Shown: piece after piece, positions 15,897-24,358 of the stretch | Layout of the letters: every line of letters begins with the position of its first letter | Position numbering within the stretch: position 1 is the stretch's first letter | Source: an uncultured Eubacteriales bacterium | Lineage (GTDB): Bacteria; Bacillota; Clostridia; Christensenellales; Aristaeellaceae | Length of the DNA stretch: 64,000 nucleotides | Assembly (NCBI GenBank): GCA_902764875.1 | Contig: CACWXP010000014.1 | Coordinates: 1-64,000 of the forward strand | Direction of reading: 5' to 3' | Position numbers and translations under genes: made by a program | The notes under the pieces: generated by a model | What the model was told of the DNA's origin: nothing | Databases searched by the model: none | The model's input: only the letters and a program-made list of their open reading frames with translations

Positions 15897-16622
15897 CTTA
15901 TAGCCGATCTCGTCCGCCAGCTTCTTCTCAATCACAATCGTGGCGTCCCGGTGCATCCGCATGAACGTGCAGGGGCATTTGGGATCGATCTTGTCTTCGA
16001 TCAGCAGCTTCGTGGCCGCTTCCTGCTTGTTGCCGCTGATGATCATGATCAGCCGTTTCGCCCGCATGATGTTGCCCATGCCCATGGTCACCGCGTGGGT
16101 GGGAACGTCTTCCTTCGAGGCAAAGAAACGCTTGTTGGCTTCAATCGTGGAATCGTCCAGCACTTCCTCATGGGCCCCGTCGTAAAGCGTTTCACCGGGC
16201 TCATTGAAGCCCAGATGGCCGTCGGGCCCGACGCCCAACACCTGGATCTCGATGTCGGTCTTGTCCAGGATGTCGTTGAACTCCTTCAGGTTTGCCTGCA
16301 CGTCGCCCGTTCCCTTGGCCACATAGGTGTTCTTCTTGTCGATGTTGATGTGGTCAAACAAGTTGGTGTTCATGAAATAGCGGTAGCTCTGGTCGTGGGT
16401 TCCGTCCAGGCCGACATATTCGTCCAGGTTCACGCTGTGAATCTTACTGAAATCAAGGCCTTCCTCCCGGCAGCGCCGGGCCAGTTCCCGATACATGCCC
16501 ACCGGGCTGCTGCCCGTGGCCAGGCCCAGGGTGCATTCCGGGTTTTCCCGGACGATCTTCTCGATGATGTCCGCCGCTTTCTTTGCGCCGTCTTCATAGT
16601 TTTCCGCGATGATTACCTTCAT
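15891..16622 (-). CDS. nagB: Glucosamine-6-phosphate deaminase
   Basis: Converts glucosamine 6-phosphate to fructose 6-phosphate and ammonia. The 243-aa length is typical. Visible motifs include GLATGSSPVGMY (phosphosugar loop, about 33-44), NLDEYVGL (about 65-72, catalytic Asp), and LGVGPDGHLGFNEP (about 129-142, with the catalytic His). GGAGGAAAG precedes the ATG. It lies downstream of glmM and the beta-helix acyltransferase on the same strand, so amino-sugar supply and breakdown are encoded together. A spacer with repeated CTTTGCG units separates it from them, and its own promoter may lie there. Confidence 0.96.
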   Translation of the reverse strand: MKVIIAENYEDGAKKAADIIEKIVRENPECTLGLATGSSPVGMYRELARRCREEGLDFSKIHSVNLDEYVGLDGTHDQSYRYFMNTNLFDHINIDKKNTYVAKGTGDVQANLKEFNDILDKTDIEIQVLGVGPDGHLGFNEPGETLYDGAHEEVLDDSTIEANKRFFASKEDVPTHAVTMGMGNIMRAKRLIMIISGNKQEAATKLLIEDKIDPKCPCTFMRMHRDATIVIEKKLADEIGYKG

Positions 16623-16650
16623 GTCTCTTTCCTCCGATCCATATTCATTT

Positions 16651-16720
16651 GCGCGCCTTTGCGCTTTTTCCGCTCCCTTGCGGTGAATAAACGCCCCTTT
16701 GCGTTTTTCGCGTCTTTGCG
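16651..16720. repeat. CTTTGCG units at about 20-bp spacing
   Basis: CCTTTGCG, CCCTTGCGG, CCCTTTGCG and TCTTTGCG recur roughly every 19-22 bp between nagB and the upstream acyltransferase gene, partly followed by TTTTT. A similar CCTTTGCGG lies just after glnN (15699). A repeated structural element or slippage product is possible. Confidence 0.45.
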
Positions 16721-16741
16721 AAGAACCGGATACTTCTGTGC

Positions 16742-17404
16742 TTAATCGTGTTTCGCCGTAATCTTCCCGTTGTTCTTCCAGATGCTCTTCGGCGGAACCG
16801 TGCCCCGCACGCAGGACGTGGGATACACGTTGGAATCCCGCCCGATCACGGTGCCGGGGTTCAGCACGCTGTTGCAGCCGACTTCCACCCGGTCGCCCAG
16901 CATGGCGCCGATTTTCTTCAGCCCGGTTTCAATCTTTTCCTCCCCGTCCTTCACGACCACCAGCAGTTTGTCGCTCTTGACGTTGGAGGTGATGGATCCG
17001 GCGCCCATATGGCTCCTGTAGCCCAGAATGCTGTCGCCTACATAGTTGTAGTGCGGCACCTGCACGTTGTCGAACAGAATCACGTTCTTGAGTTCCGTGC
17101 TGTTGCCGACAACGCAGTTGTCGCCCACCAGCGCGCTCCCGCGGATGAAGGCCCCGGGCCGCACCTCGGTCTTGTGGCCGATAATGGCTGGCGCGCCGAT
17201 GTAGTTGTTCGGGTAGATCACCGCGTCCTTCGCAATCCACACGTGCTCGCTCACTTCGTCAAACTCGTCCTTCGGAAGCTGCGGCCCGATCTCCAGGATG
17301 AAATCCTTGATCTTCGAAAGCGCATCCCAGGGATAGGTGGTGTTCTCCAGAATGGAGGCTGCCCGCGTATGCGTCAGGTCGTACAGATCTTTCGTCTTCA
17401 GCAT
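16742..17404 (-). CDS. Left-handed beta-helix acyltransferase, GlmU C-domain-like
   Basis: 220 aa. A short helical N-terminus (about 1-50) is followed by hexapeptide repeats (from about 55: IAKDAVIYPNNYIGAPAIIG, and on to PGTVIGRDSNVYPTSCVRG) that form a left-handed beta-helix as in the acetyltransferase half of GlmU. It lacks a nucleotidyltransferase domain. Its start overlaps the glmM stop by one base (TAATG). GlmM makes glucosamine 1-phosphate, the substrate of the GlmU acetyltransferase, so N-acetylation of that product is the most natural role. Many genomes annotate it as a UDP-GlcNAc pyrophosphorylase-like protein. Confidence 0.85.
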   Translation of the reverse strand: MLKTKDLYDLTHTRAASILENTTYPWDALSKIKDFILEIGPQLPKDEFDEVSEHVWIAKDAVIYPNNYIGAPAIIGHKTEVRPGAFIRGSALVGDNCVVGNSTELKNVILFDNVQVPHYNYVGDSILGYRSHMGAGSITSNVKSDKLLVVVKDGEEKIETGLKKIGAMLGDRVEVGCNSVLNPGTVIGRDSNVYPTSCVRGTVPPKSIWKNNGKITAKHD

Positions 17405-18768
17405 TACTTCTTCACCTCAATCAGATGGCCGCTTTCCTTCATGGCTTCAATGATCGCGTCCACGTGTTTTTCACATTCCTTGGTGCTTCCGGCTTCGGCC
17501 ATCACCCGCAGCACGGGTTCCGTTCCGCTCTTGCGCAGCAGCACCCGTCCGCTGTCGCCAAGGGCTTCGGTACAGGCGTTCACCGCGTCCATCACCTTCT
17601 GTTCCGCCAGTGTCTCATCCTTGTCGTCCACCTTCACGTTCTTCAGCACCTGGGGATACATCTTACATCCCTCGGCCAGTACGGAAAGGGGCAGCTGTGT
17701 GTCCGTCATCACGCCCATCAGCATGATCGCCGTGATGATGCCGTCGCCGGTCCGGGCGTGCTTGCGGAAGATGATGTGTCCGCTCTGTTCTCCGCCGATC
17801 AGGTGGTCGTAGGCCTTCATGTTCTCGTATACATACCGGTCGCCCACCGCGGTCTTTTCATAGTTGATGCCGGCCGCGTCCAGCGCCTTATACAGTCCGA
17901 AGTTGCTCATGATCGTGGTCACCACGGTATTGCTGGGCAGCATGCCTTTGCTCTTCATGTACTTGGCGCAGATGTACATGATCTTGTCGCCGTTCACTTC
18001 GTTGCCGTTCTCGTCCACGGCCAGGCAGCGGTCCGCGTCGCCGTCAAAGGCAAAGCCCACGTCCAGCTTGTTTTCCTTCACATACTGCTGCAGGCTTTCC
18101 AGGTGGGTGCTGCCGCAGTCCTTATTGATGTTCAGTCCGTCGGGCTTGTCGTGAATCACATAGGTCTTGGCGCCCAGGGCGTTGAAAACCGCCGGTCCGA
18201 TCATCCAGCTGCTGCCGTTGGAGCAGTCCAGCGCCACCTTCCGGTCGTTGAACGGCCGGATCGCCAGGTTCGTCAGGTATCCGATGTAGCGGTTCCGTCC
18301 GGTGTAGAAGTCCACCGTGCATCCGATTTTGTCCGCCGTGGCAAACGGAATCTCTTCCGTTTCCCCGTCGATGTACTTCTCAACCTGGTTCTGCAGGTCG
18401 TCGTCCATCTTTTCGCCGTTGTGGTTCATCAGCTTGATGCCGTTGTCGTAGAAATGATTGTGGCTGGCGGAGATCATCACGCCGCAGTCGAATCCTTCCG
18501 TCCGCGTGATATAGCTGACGCAGGGCGTCGTCGTCACGTGAAGCAGGTAAACGTCCGTGCCCGAGCTGGTGATGCCCGCGGCCAGCGCGTTTTCATACAT
18601 ATAGGAAGACCGGCGGGTATCCTTGCCGATCACGATCTTTGCCTTGTCGTCCAGATGTTTTTTGGCGTAATACCAACCGAGGAAGCGTCCGGTCTTGAAC
18701 GCATGTTCGGCCGTCAGGTTTTCTCCCGCTTTTCCGCGGAATCCGTCCGTTCCGAAATATTTACCCAT
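17404..18768 (-). CDS. glmM: Phosphoglucosamine mutase
   Basis: Interconverts glucosamine 6-phosphate and glucosamine 1-phosphate for peptidoglycan precursor synthesis. The 454-aa chain shows the full alpha-D-phosphohexomutase pattern: YFGTDGFRG at the N-terminus, the phosphoserine loop GVMISASHN (about 96-104), the metal loop FAFDGDADR (about 239-247), the sugar-binding loop GGEQSGH, and the phosphate-binding RKSGTEPVLRVM near the C-terminus. A consensus promoter lies just upstream. It heads the glmM-acyltransferase(-nagB) cluster. Confidence 0.95.
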   Translation of the reverse strand: MGKYFGTDGFRGKAGENLTAEHAFKTGRFLGWYYAKKHLDDKAKIVIGKDTRRSSYMYENALAAGITSSGTDVYLLHVTTTPCVSYITRTEGFDCGVMISASHNHFYDNGIKLMNHNGEKMDDDLQNQVEKYIDGETEEIPFATADKIGCTVDFYTGRNRYIGYLTNLAIRPFNDRKVALDCSNGSSWMIGPAVFNALGAKTYVIHDKPDGLNINKDCGSTHLESLQQYVKENKLDVGFAFDGDADRCLAVDENGNEVNGDKIMYICAKYMKSKGMLPSNTVVTTIMSNFGLYKALDAAGINYEKTAVGDRYVYENMKAYDHLIGGEQSGHIIFRKHARTGDGIITAIMLMGVMTDTQLPLSVLAEGCKMYPQVLKNVKVDDKDETLAEQKVMDAVNACTEALGDSGRVLLRKSGTEPVLRVMAEAGSTKECEKHVDAIIEAMKESGHLIEVKK

Positions 18769-18797
18769 GATACACCTCCATTGTGAAAATCAGATGT

Positions 18798-18826
18798 ATT
18801 ATAACGTCTTATTCAAATCCTGTCAA
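18798..18826 (-). promoter_or_regulatory. Consensus promoter of glmM
   Basis: Minus strand: perfect TTGACA (18826-18821), 17-bp spacer, perfect TATAAT (18803-18798), then a short leader and GGAGG before the start. Strong constitutive expression is expected. Confidence 0.85.
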
Positions 18827-18830
18827 CCAT

Positions 18831-18857
18831 CAAAAAACCGGCGGGTTTTCCGCCGGT
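18831..18857 (-). terminator. Terminator of gpsA
   Basis: Minus strand: ACCGGCGG (18857-18850) pairs with CCGCCGGT (18844-18837) and is followed by a T run. It sits 10 bp after the gpsA stop and just upstream of the glmM promoter. Confidence 0.85.
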
Positions 18858-18866
18858 TCTCACTTT

Positions 18867-19892
18867 TCAGTTTTCCCGTTTCAGGGCCCGCCCCATCAGT
18901 TCCTGCACAATCTCCTTCGGGTCGGCGCCTTCCTGAATCACCTGCTGCACCGCACGGATCAGCGGCATTTCCATTCCGTATTTATCGCAAAGCCGGATCG
19001 CCGCCGGCAGAGCGTTTACGCCTTCCACGACCATACCGACTTCCTTCAACGCCTCTTCCGGAGTCTTTCCCTCGCCGATCAGCATGCCCGCCCGGTTGTT
19101 CCGGCTGTGGTTGCTCGTGGCGGTAACGATCAGATCGCCGATCCCCGCCAGGCCGAAGAATGTCCGTTCCCGGCAGCCCATGGCCAGTCCCAGTCTCCGG
19201 ATTTCCTCCATGCCCCGGGTCATCATGGCGGCCTTGGTGTTGTCCCCGTAGCCCAGGCCCTTCGCGATACCCACCGCCAGGGCTTCCACGTTCTTCAGCG
19301 CCCCGCAGATCTGAACCCCCCGCTTGTCCTCGTTGGTATAGGGCCGGATGCAGCTTCCCTCAAACAGCTTCTGAACGCCTGCGGTGATGTCCGCGTCGTC
19401 TCCCGCGCATACGATCAGTGTCGGCAGATCCCGGGCCACTTCCTCCGCGTGGGTCGGCCCGCTGATCGCCACGGTTCGTGGTTTCTTTCCGCCCCGGCGC
19501 ACGACCTCGTCCTCGATCACTTCCGTCAGCGTCATCAGCGTATCGCTTTCGATGCCCTTCGCCGCGTTAATCCAGACCGTATTCTCTTTTGCGTATTTCG
19601 CAAACAGACCGGCGGTCTCCCGTACAAAGATGGAGGGCACCACCATCATCAGATAGGCTGCCCCCTCCGCCGCCGCTGCCGGATCGGCCGTAAACCCGAT
19701 TGCTTCCGGGATTCGGATCCCCGGAAGATTCGGTGCCTCCCGCCTTGTGCGCAGCTGCTCCGCCTCTTCCGGAAACTTGCTCCACACGGTCACCCGGTGC
19801 CCGTTCAGCGACAGAACCCGCGCCAGGGCAATGCCCCATGTGCCGGCTCCCAGTATGGTAATCCTCGGTGCTTCCCGGTTCATTTCACTCAT
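18867..19892 (-). CDS. gpsA: Glycerol-3-phosphate dehydrogenase [NAD(P)+]
   Basis: Reduces dihydroxyacetone phosphate to sn-glycerol 3-phosphate for phospholipid synthesis. 341 aa. The Rossmann loop is ITILGAGTWGIALARVL (about 10-26). Other family strings are NAAKGIE, SGPTHAEEV with the conserved Gly-Pro, the catalytic-lysine segment CGALKNVEALAVGIA, and GLAGIGDLIVTATS. Its ATG overlaps the stop of the DUF1934 gene (ATGA), so the two are translationally coupled. AGGAG lies about 12 nt upstream. It ends at a strong terminator. Confidence 0.95.
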   Translation of the reverse strand: MSEMNREAPRITILGAGTWGIALARVLSLNGHRVTVWSKFPEEAEQLRTRREAPNLPGIRIPEAIGFTADPAAAAEGAAYLMMVVPSIFVRETAGLFAKYAKENTVWINAAKGIESDTLMTLTEVIEDEVVRRGGKKPRTVAISGPTHAEEVARDLPTLIVCAGDDADITAGVQKLFEGSCIRPYTNEDKRGVQICGALKNVEALAVGIAKGLGYGDNTKAAMMTRGMEEIRRLGLAMGCRERTFFGLAGIGDLIVTATSNHSRNNRAGMLIGEGKTPEEALKEVGMVVEGVNALPAAIRLCDKYGMEMPLIRAVQQVIQEGADPKEIVQELMGRALKREN

Positions 19893-20350
19893 TGAATGTT
19901 GTCACTCCTGCTTTCCGCGTATTCCAGGTGCAGTTCATTGGTGGAAGCATAAGCCCCCTGGATGTCCAATTGATATTTCAGATGAACGGAGCCCTTCGCC
20001 TCCCCGATGTCGCACCGCACGCCCCGGGCATAAACGGCCATGTCCATTTCCCCGAAAGGCGTCTTGTAAACGCCCTCAAAACGCTGCTCCGGCACAAACA
20101 CCATGGTGTTGGAATAGTCTCCCCGCCGGGTCATGGTTACCCTGTTTTTCTCCAGGGCCAGGGTGATCTGCGCCGTTGTGATCTCACCCGTCTCCTCGTC
20201 CGTGTCCGATTCTGTGTATTCCAGAACAGCGTCGTTCTTTTCGCCCAGGTGCAGCATGCCCCGGGTCATGAATTGTATCGGGTATTCCGGAGCGTGTTCG
20301 TACCTGGCGATGGCCAGCAGATTGATCAGAACCGGTTTTTCCTTTCCCAT
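19889..20350 (-). CDS. DUF1934 (YwiB-like) beta-barrel protein
   Basis: 153 aa, no signal peptide. The pattern of short beta strands with MTRRGDYSNTMVFVPEQ and a conserved YKTPFGEMDMAVYARGV fits the DUF1934/YwiB calycin-like family of Firmicutes, whose role is unknown. AAAGGAGGGGGC precedes the ATG. It is translationally coupled to gpsA and follows a 54-residue small gene. Confidence 0.85.
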   Translation of the reverse strand: MGKEKPVLINLLAIARYEHAPEYPIQFMTRGMLHLGEKNDAVLEYTESDTDEETGEITTAQITLALEKNRVTMTRRGDYSNTMVFVPEQRFEGVYKTPFGEMDMAVYARGVRCDIGEAKGSVHLKYQLDIQGAYASTNELHLEYAESRSDNIQ

Positions 20351-20380
20351 TCGCCGCCCCCTCCTTTCGTAAATTCCGTG

Positions 20381-20545
20381 TCAGAATGTCATTGAATCCA
20401 CCCTCGGCAGCAGTTCCGCCAGCTGCTCCCTGCATTTTTTGATCTTCTTCCGTCCGTCCTCCCGGTTCAGGCCGTCCCGCCGCAGCTCATGGCGGATCAT
20501 CCGTACCATGCTGATCACTTTCACCTTGTTCTCAACCTCGTCCAC
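20381..20545 (-). CDS. Small basic helical protein (54 aa), unknown
   Basis: An open frame between the GGDEF gene and DUF1934, from a GTG at 20545 with GGAGAA upstream. The translation begins VDEVENKVKVISMVRMI and ends QLAELLPRVDSMTF; it is basic, helical, and looks protein-like. The frame itself is open further upstream with no better start. No family recognised. The small size and untested start keep confidence moderate. Confidence 0.5.
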   Translation of the reverse strand: MDEVENKVKVISMVRMIRHELRRDGLNREDGRKKIKKCREQLAELLPRVDSMTF

Positions 20546-20585
20546 GGCTTTGGCGTTCTCCGGCCGTTTTTCTCCTGAACGCAGG

Positions 20586-22034
20586 TCACTTCCGCCCGCC
20601 TTTCATGGCCGCCTTGTTCCGATACATGTCCGCGTCGGCTTCCTTGTACACATCGGCAAAATGGTTATGCCGCTGCCGATCGTACACCTGGCAGCCCAGT
20701 GCGGCGGACATGTTCCGCCAGGGCTTTTTCGCCTCTTCCTGTGCCGCGGTCTCCCGGAACCGGACAATCAGCTCATCCTTCTGCTCCAGATCGTGACCTT
20801 CCAGAACCACGACAAACTCGTCGCCGCCGGTGCGGAATACCGGTGAGCGCTTGAAGGTCGAACAGATGGCGTTGCACAGATCCATAATCGCCTCGTCGCC
20901 CTTCTCGTGGCCGTAGGTATCGTTGATGGTCTTCAGGTTGTTCATGTCGATCATGGCAACGGCAAAGTTTGCCTTGCCTTCCCGGATGGCCCGGTCCAGC
21001 CGTTCCTCTTCGCTGAAGAGAGCGCGCTTGTTCTTCACATGCGTCAGCGCGTCGATGTTGGCCGCTTTCCGCAGCTCCGCTTCCTTCTCCCTGGATTCGA
21101 TCAGCTCATTGGCGGTTTTGATCAGGGTTGCCACATGATCGTTGATGTCGTTTTCCATCTGCACCATCGAGCTGGCCAAATCGCCGATCTCGTCCTTGGT
21201 CCGGATATTCAGTTCCTTGAATTTATGGTGCTGATCCTTGTCGTCCTCCCGGCAGTACTCAACGGACGCCGCGGAAAGGATTTTCACGGGCTTGACAACG
21301 AAATGGTTCACGGCCAGTACGCCCAGAATGCCGGTCAGCAATGCAAGGCCCACCAGCACAGCCGCGATGATCAGCAGGTAGTGATTCTTGATTTTCGTGA
21401 TCTCGGTCATGCTGAAATCCGCGCAGAAATAGGCGATGATATCGCCGTTCATGTCCCGGACCGGTTTGCCCAGCGCCATGGTCCAGCCGTATTCCTCGGT
21501 CTCCACGATATCCAGAGGGATTTCCGACGGATTGTCGATCAGTTTGTAGTCGTTCTCCGTAAACGGATCATAGGAGCCGGGCATGCACATCTCGTCGTCA
21601 TAGGAAGCGTCCACCACATAGATTGTCCTGCCTTTTTCCGTGTCCATGGCAACCAGGTAGATACAGGCGAAGTTTCCCTCGTCCTGCACGGTCCGCATCC
21701 ATTTCTGCAGACTGATGAATTCCTGCATTTCAAGAATCGCGCTGTACCGGTTCACATAGGCTTCGTGTTCCGGACTGCCCCATTCCTCATTGCTCACTTT
21801 GTCCTTTTCATCCGTCGCGTTGTAGATGCGCATCACCTCATCCCGGACGCTGGCCGCTGCCGCCTTGTCCATCAGGTTGGCCATCACGTTCGTCACGGAC
21901 TCCGCCTTGTCGATAAACTGCTGCCGGATAATATTCGTCAGCGCGATATTCGTGCCGACAATGGAAGCCACGCACAGAACGGTCGTCAGGATAAAGATCA
22001 TGACAAAGGTTTTTGTTTTCAGCGATACTTTCAT
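20586..22034 (-). CDS. Membrane sensor diguanylate cyclase (GGDEF)
   Basis: Predicted to make c-di-GMP from two GTP in response to an external cue. 482 aa: membrane helix (about 9-31), extracytoplasmic Cache-like domain (about 32-220, with DASYDDEMCMPGSYD), second membrane helix (about 222-246), HAMP-like linker (about 250-310), short coiled coil, and a GGDEF domain (about 330-480). The signature TGGDEF at about 399-404 is intact, so the enzyme should be active. The residues just before it (KRSPVFR) do not show an RxxD inhibitory site at the usual spot, so product inhibition may be absent. Confidence 0.92.
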   Translation of the reverse strand: MKVSLKTKTFVMIFILTTVLCVASIVGTNIALTNIIRQQFIDKAESVTNVMANLMDKAAAASVRDEVMRIYNATDEKDKVSNEEWGSPEHEAYVNRYSAILEMQEFISLQKWMRTVQDEGNFACIYLVAMDTEKGRTIYVVDASYDDEMCMPGSYDPFTENDYKLIDNPSEIPLDIVETEEYGWTMALGKPVRDMNGDIIAYFCADFSMTEITKIKNHYLLIIAAVLVGLALLTGILGVLAVNHFVVKPVKILSAASVEYCREDDKDQHHKFKELNIRTKDEIGDLASSMVQMENDINDHVATLIKTANELIESREKEAELRKAANIDALTHVKNKRALFSEEERLDRAIREGKANFAVAMIDMNNLKTINDTYGHEKGDEAIMDLCNAICSTFKRSPVFRTGGDEFVVVLEGHDLEQKDELIVRFRETAAQEEAKKPWRNMSAALGCQVYDRQRHNHFADVYKEADADMYRNKAAMKGGRK

Positions 22035-22160
22035 TGTGACCGTTCACCCTCCGGCATCAGAATCCTGGATTGTCTCTTTTTTACCTGGTTGGTTTATTAT
22101 ATCACAAAAAAACCGAAGGGACAAACATCCGGTGACGAAAGATGGGATGAACCCGGCTGT

Positions 22161-22610
22161 TCAGGGAAGAATGGCATTCAGGGCCAGCGCCGACACAATC
22201 CCCCACAGGGCGCCGACCATGACCTGACGGCCGGTATGTCCGACGAATTCCTTCAGCGTTTCCTCCGGCGTCAGTTCGCCCCGGCCCATGGAGTCCAGCA
22301 GTTTCACCATATTGTTGATCACCTTGGCCTGTTTGCCCGTTTCCTGCCGGACGCCCGTCGCGTCGTGCATCACAATCAGCGCCAGGATCACGGAAACCGC
22401 GAACACCGGAGAGTCCATGCCGCACTGCAGGGCCACCGCGGTGGCGGTGGATGTCACGGCAGCCGAGTGGTTGCTGGGCATTCCGCCGTCGCTGAAAAAG
22501 AGTTTCCAGATGAACTTTTTATTGATGATCAGGTTGATGACGGCCTTGATCAGCACTGATCCGACCCAGGAAAGGAACGCGATCAGCAGAATCCGGTTGT
22601 ATATCGTCAT
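22161..22610 (-). CDS. Divergent PAP2 family protein (DUF212, YuiD-like)
   Basis: 149 aa from the ATG at 22610, chosen because AAGGACC lies just before it; an upstream in-frame ATG at 22658 lies inside zapA. Four hydrophobic helices; the strings GGMPSNHSAAVTS and VMHDATGVRQETGKQA are the acid-phosphatase-like motifs of the DUF212 branch. The family is membrane-bound and its substrate is unknown, though the fold is that of lipid phosphatases. Its start lies 92 bp inside the 3' end of zapA in another frame, so the two are coupled. Confidence 0.88.
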   Translation of the reverse strand: MTIYNRILLIAFLSWVGSVLIKAVINLIINKKFIWKLFFSDGGMPSNHSAAVTSTATAVALQCGMDSPVFAVSVILALIVMHDATGVRQETGKQAKVINNMVKLLDSMGRGELTPEETLKEFVGHTGRQVMVGALWGIVSALALNAILP

Positions 22611-23121
22611 AGCTGGTCCTTTCTTGCGCTTTTCGTTTGTCCCGAATTTTCCCGTCAATCGCTGCTGTATTTGACTTACCGACAGGTGATCCCACTTTCG
22701 TCAGCATCTCCGGCATCCTCTCCGCCTGTCCGGCGGGCGCCGCTGCTTCCGCCGCTGTTTCCGGCATTGTCTCTGTTTTTTCCAGCAGTTCCCACATGGA
22801 AACCTGGCCTTTTTCCTGTGCGGAAGCTTTCTTCCTGGCTGTTTCTTTCCGCGGTTGTCCTTCCGATGGTTCTGCCTTCTGCGGTTTGCCCTGCTTTTCC
22901 GCTTTTTCCGTCCCCCCGGCCTCTTCCGCCCGCAGCAGCCGGTCCGTCTGGGAAATCACGGCCAGAATGGCCCCGGCATAGGCGGACGGCGCAAACTCCG
23001 CGGTCTCTTTCAGCGCCGCGTTGGTTCTTTTCTCCAGCGTCCGGATATATTCGTCCGGATCGTCGGAAGCAAAGCTGTAAGGCTGCTCGCCTACCGTAAT
23101 GGTGACTCTTCTCTTCTCCAA
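22519..23121 (-). CDS. zapA: ZapA-like cell-division protein with long tail
   Basis: Promotes FtsZ bundling at the division site. The N-terminal about 70 residues carry the ZapA pattern (RVTITVGEQPYSFASDDPDEYI, then a helix with AVISQTDRLLRAEE). ZapA proteins are usually 85-110 aa; this one is 200 aa because of a low-complexity Lys/Glu/Ala-rich tail. The last about 30 residues overlap the DUF212 gene in another frame. The start is TTG at 23121, preceded by AGAGGAG. It lies between pncB and DUF212 on the same strand. Confidence 0.8.
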   Translation of the reverse strand: MEKRRVTITVGEQPYSFASDDPDEYIRTLEKRTNAALKETAEFAPSAYAGAILAVISQTDRLLRAEEAGGTEKAEKQGKPQKAEPSEGQPRKETARKKASAQEKGQVSMWELLEKTETMPETAAEAAAPAGQAERMPEMLTKVGSPVGKSNTAAIDGKIRDKRKAQERTSYDDIQPDSADRVPFLGRISADQGRHQPDHQ

Positions 23122-23164
23122 GTTGTCTCCTCTTTTCCGGGTTTATCCCCAAAGGAACGGTCTG

Positions 23165-24358
23165 TCAGCTTTCTCTCTGAATCCGGAAAGCCACGGAGCG
23201 CTTCAGATAATCCAGGTATTCCTCGTCCCGGCACATGGCTTTTCCCGGTGAGTCCGAAAGCTTGGCCACGGGACGTCCGTTGACCGTCTGCAGCTTGATG
23301 ACAATGTTCAGGGGGTTCTCACAGGTGTCGTTGGAGCAGAACGTACCGATGCCGAAGGAAACCTTTGTCCGGCCCTTAAAGGCGTCGTAAAGCTCCTGCG
23401 CCCGGTCAAAGTCCAGCCCGTCGCTGAACAGCAGCGTCTTCGTCTTCGGATCCGCCCCGTAATGCCGGTAATGGGCAATCAACTTCTCGCCCCATTCAAA
23501 TGGATCGCCGCTGTCGTGGCGCACGCCGGTGAAGTTGTTGACCATGGAACGGTTGAAATCCAGCAGGAACAGATCCGTAGTCAGCGTATCGGTCAGCGCC
23601 GTGCCGTTGTCGCCCTTGTATTCGTTGTACCAGTCCTCCAGGGCATAATGGTTGGTGTAGGCCAGCGGAATGGAGTCGATGCCCTGATACATCTGAACGT
23701 ATTCATGGGCATAGGTGCCGATGGGCGTCAGGTTGTGTTTCATGGCCAGATAAACGTTGGAGGTGCCGACGCAGTTCTTCGTTTCCTTCGCGAATCGGCG
23801 AACCATTTCGTCTTCCCATTCCAGGCTCAGCCGCCTGCGGGCGCCGAACTCCGCAAAGGGGAACGTATATTTTCCCTTCCGGAAGGCCGCGATCTTTGCG
23901 TCCAGTTTTTCCCGTGCGGAAGCCAGCAGCGTATCGTAGTCATACTTCATGCGGAAGTACACTTCGTTCACGATTTCCAGCAGGAAGATTTCAAACTGCA
24001 TGGCGGAGAACAGCGGTCCGCGAACGACAATCTGCAGTTCACCGGTTTCAGTCAGACCGGTTTCCACGTAGTCCCGGATCGGGTGCCAGAGGCGGAGAAA
24101 TTCCACATAGTCGTTTTTGATAAACCGGATGGAGCGGAGGTAATCCAGTTCCTTCTTCCGGAAGCGCAGCGTGCACAGATGGTCGATCTGCTCGTTGATT
24201 TCCTCCAGCATCTCCGGCGTGAAGACGATGCCCTCGTTCCGGCAGCGGAAATAGTATTCGCCGCACAGATCCGTATGCCGGTGAAAGATCACCTGATCCA
24301 TGTTGAACTTGTACAGATCCGTATCCAGCAGGGAAATCACGATGGGGTTCAGTTTCAT
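23165..24358 (-). CDS. pncB: Nicotinate phosphoribosyltransferase
   Basis: Condenses nicotinate with PRPP to nicotinate mononucleotide in NAD salvage. 397 aa, typical of the PncB subfamily. Visible are the N-terminal LLDTDLYKFNMDQV, the central FAEFGARRRLS (phosphoribosylation-site His replaced by a different local sequence), GTSNVYLA, and VRHDSGDPFEWGEK. The gene begins about four bases before the stop of the upstream nadD-like gene, so translation is coupled. It belongs to the nadE-nadD-pncB cluster. Confidence 0.93.
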   Translation of the reverse strand: MKLNPIVISLLDTDLYKFNMDQVIFHRHTDLCGEYYFRCRNEGIVFTPEMLEEINEQIDHLCTLRFRKKELDYLRSIRFIKNDYVEFLRLWHPIRDYVETGLTETGELQIVVRGPLFSAMQFEIFLLEIVNEVYFRMKYDYDTLLASAREKLDAKIAAFRKGKYTFPFAEFGARRRLSLEWEDEMVRRFAKETKNCVGTSNVYLAMKHNLTPIGTYAHEYVQMYQGIDSIPLAYTNHYALEDWYNEYKGDNGTALTDTLTTDLFLLDFNRSMVNNFTGVRHDSGDPFEWGEKLIAHYRHYGADPKTKTLLFSDGLDFDRAQELYDAFKGRTKVSFGIGTFCSNDTCENPLNIVIKLQTVNGRPVAKLSDSPGKAMCRDEEYLDYLKRSVAFRIQRES

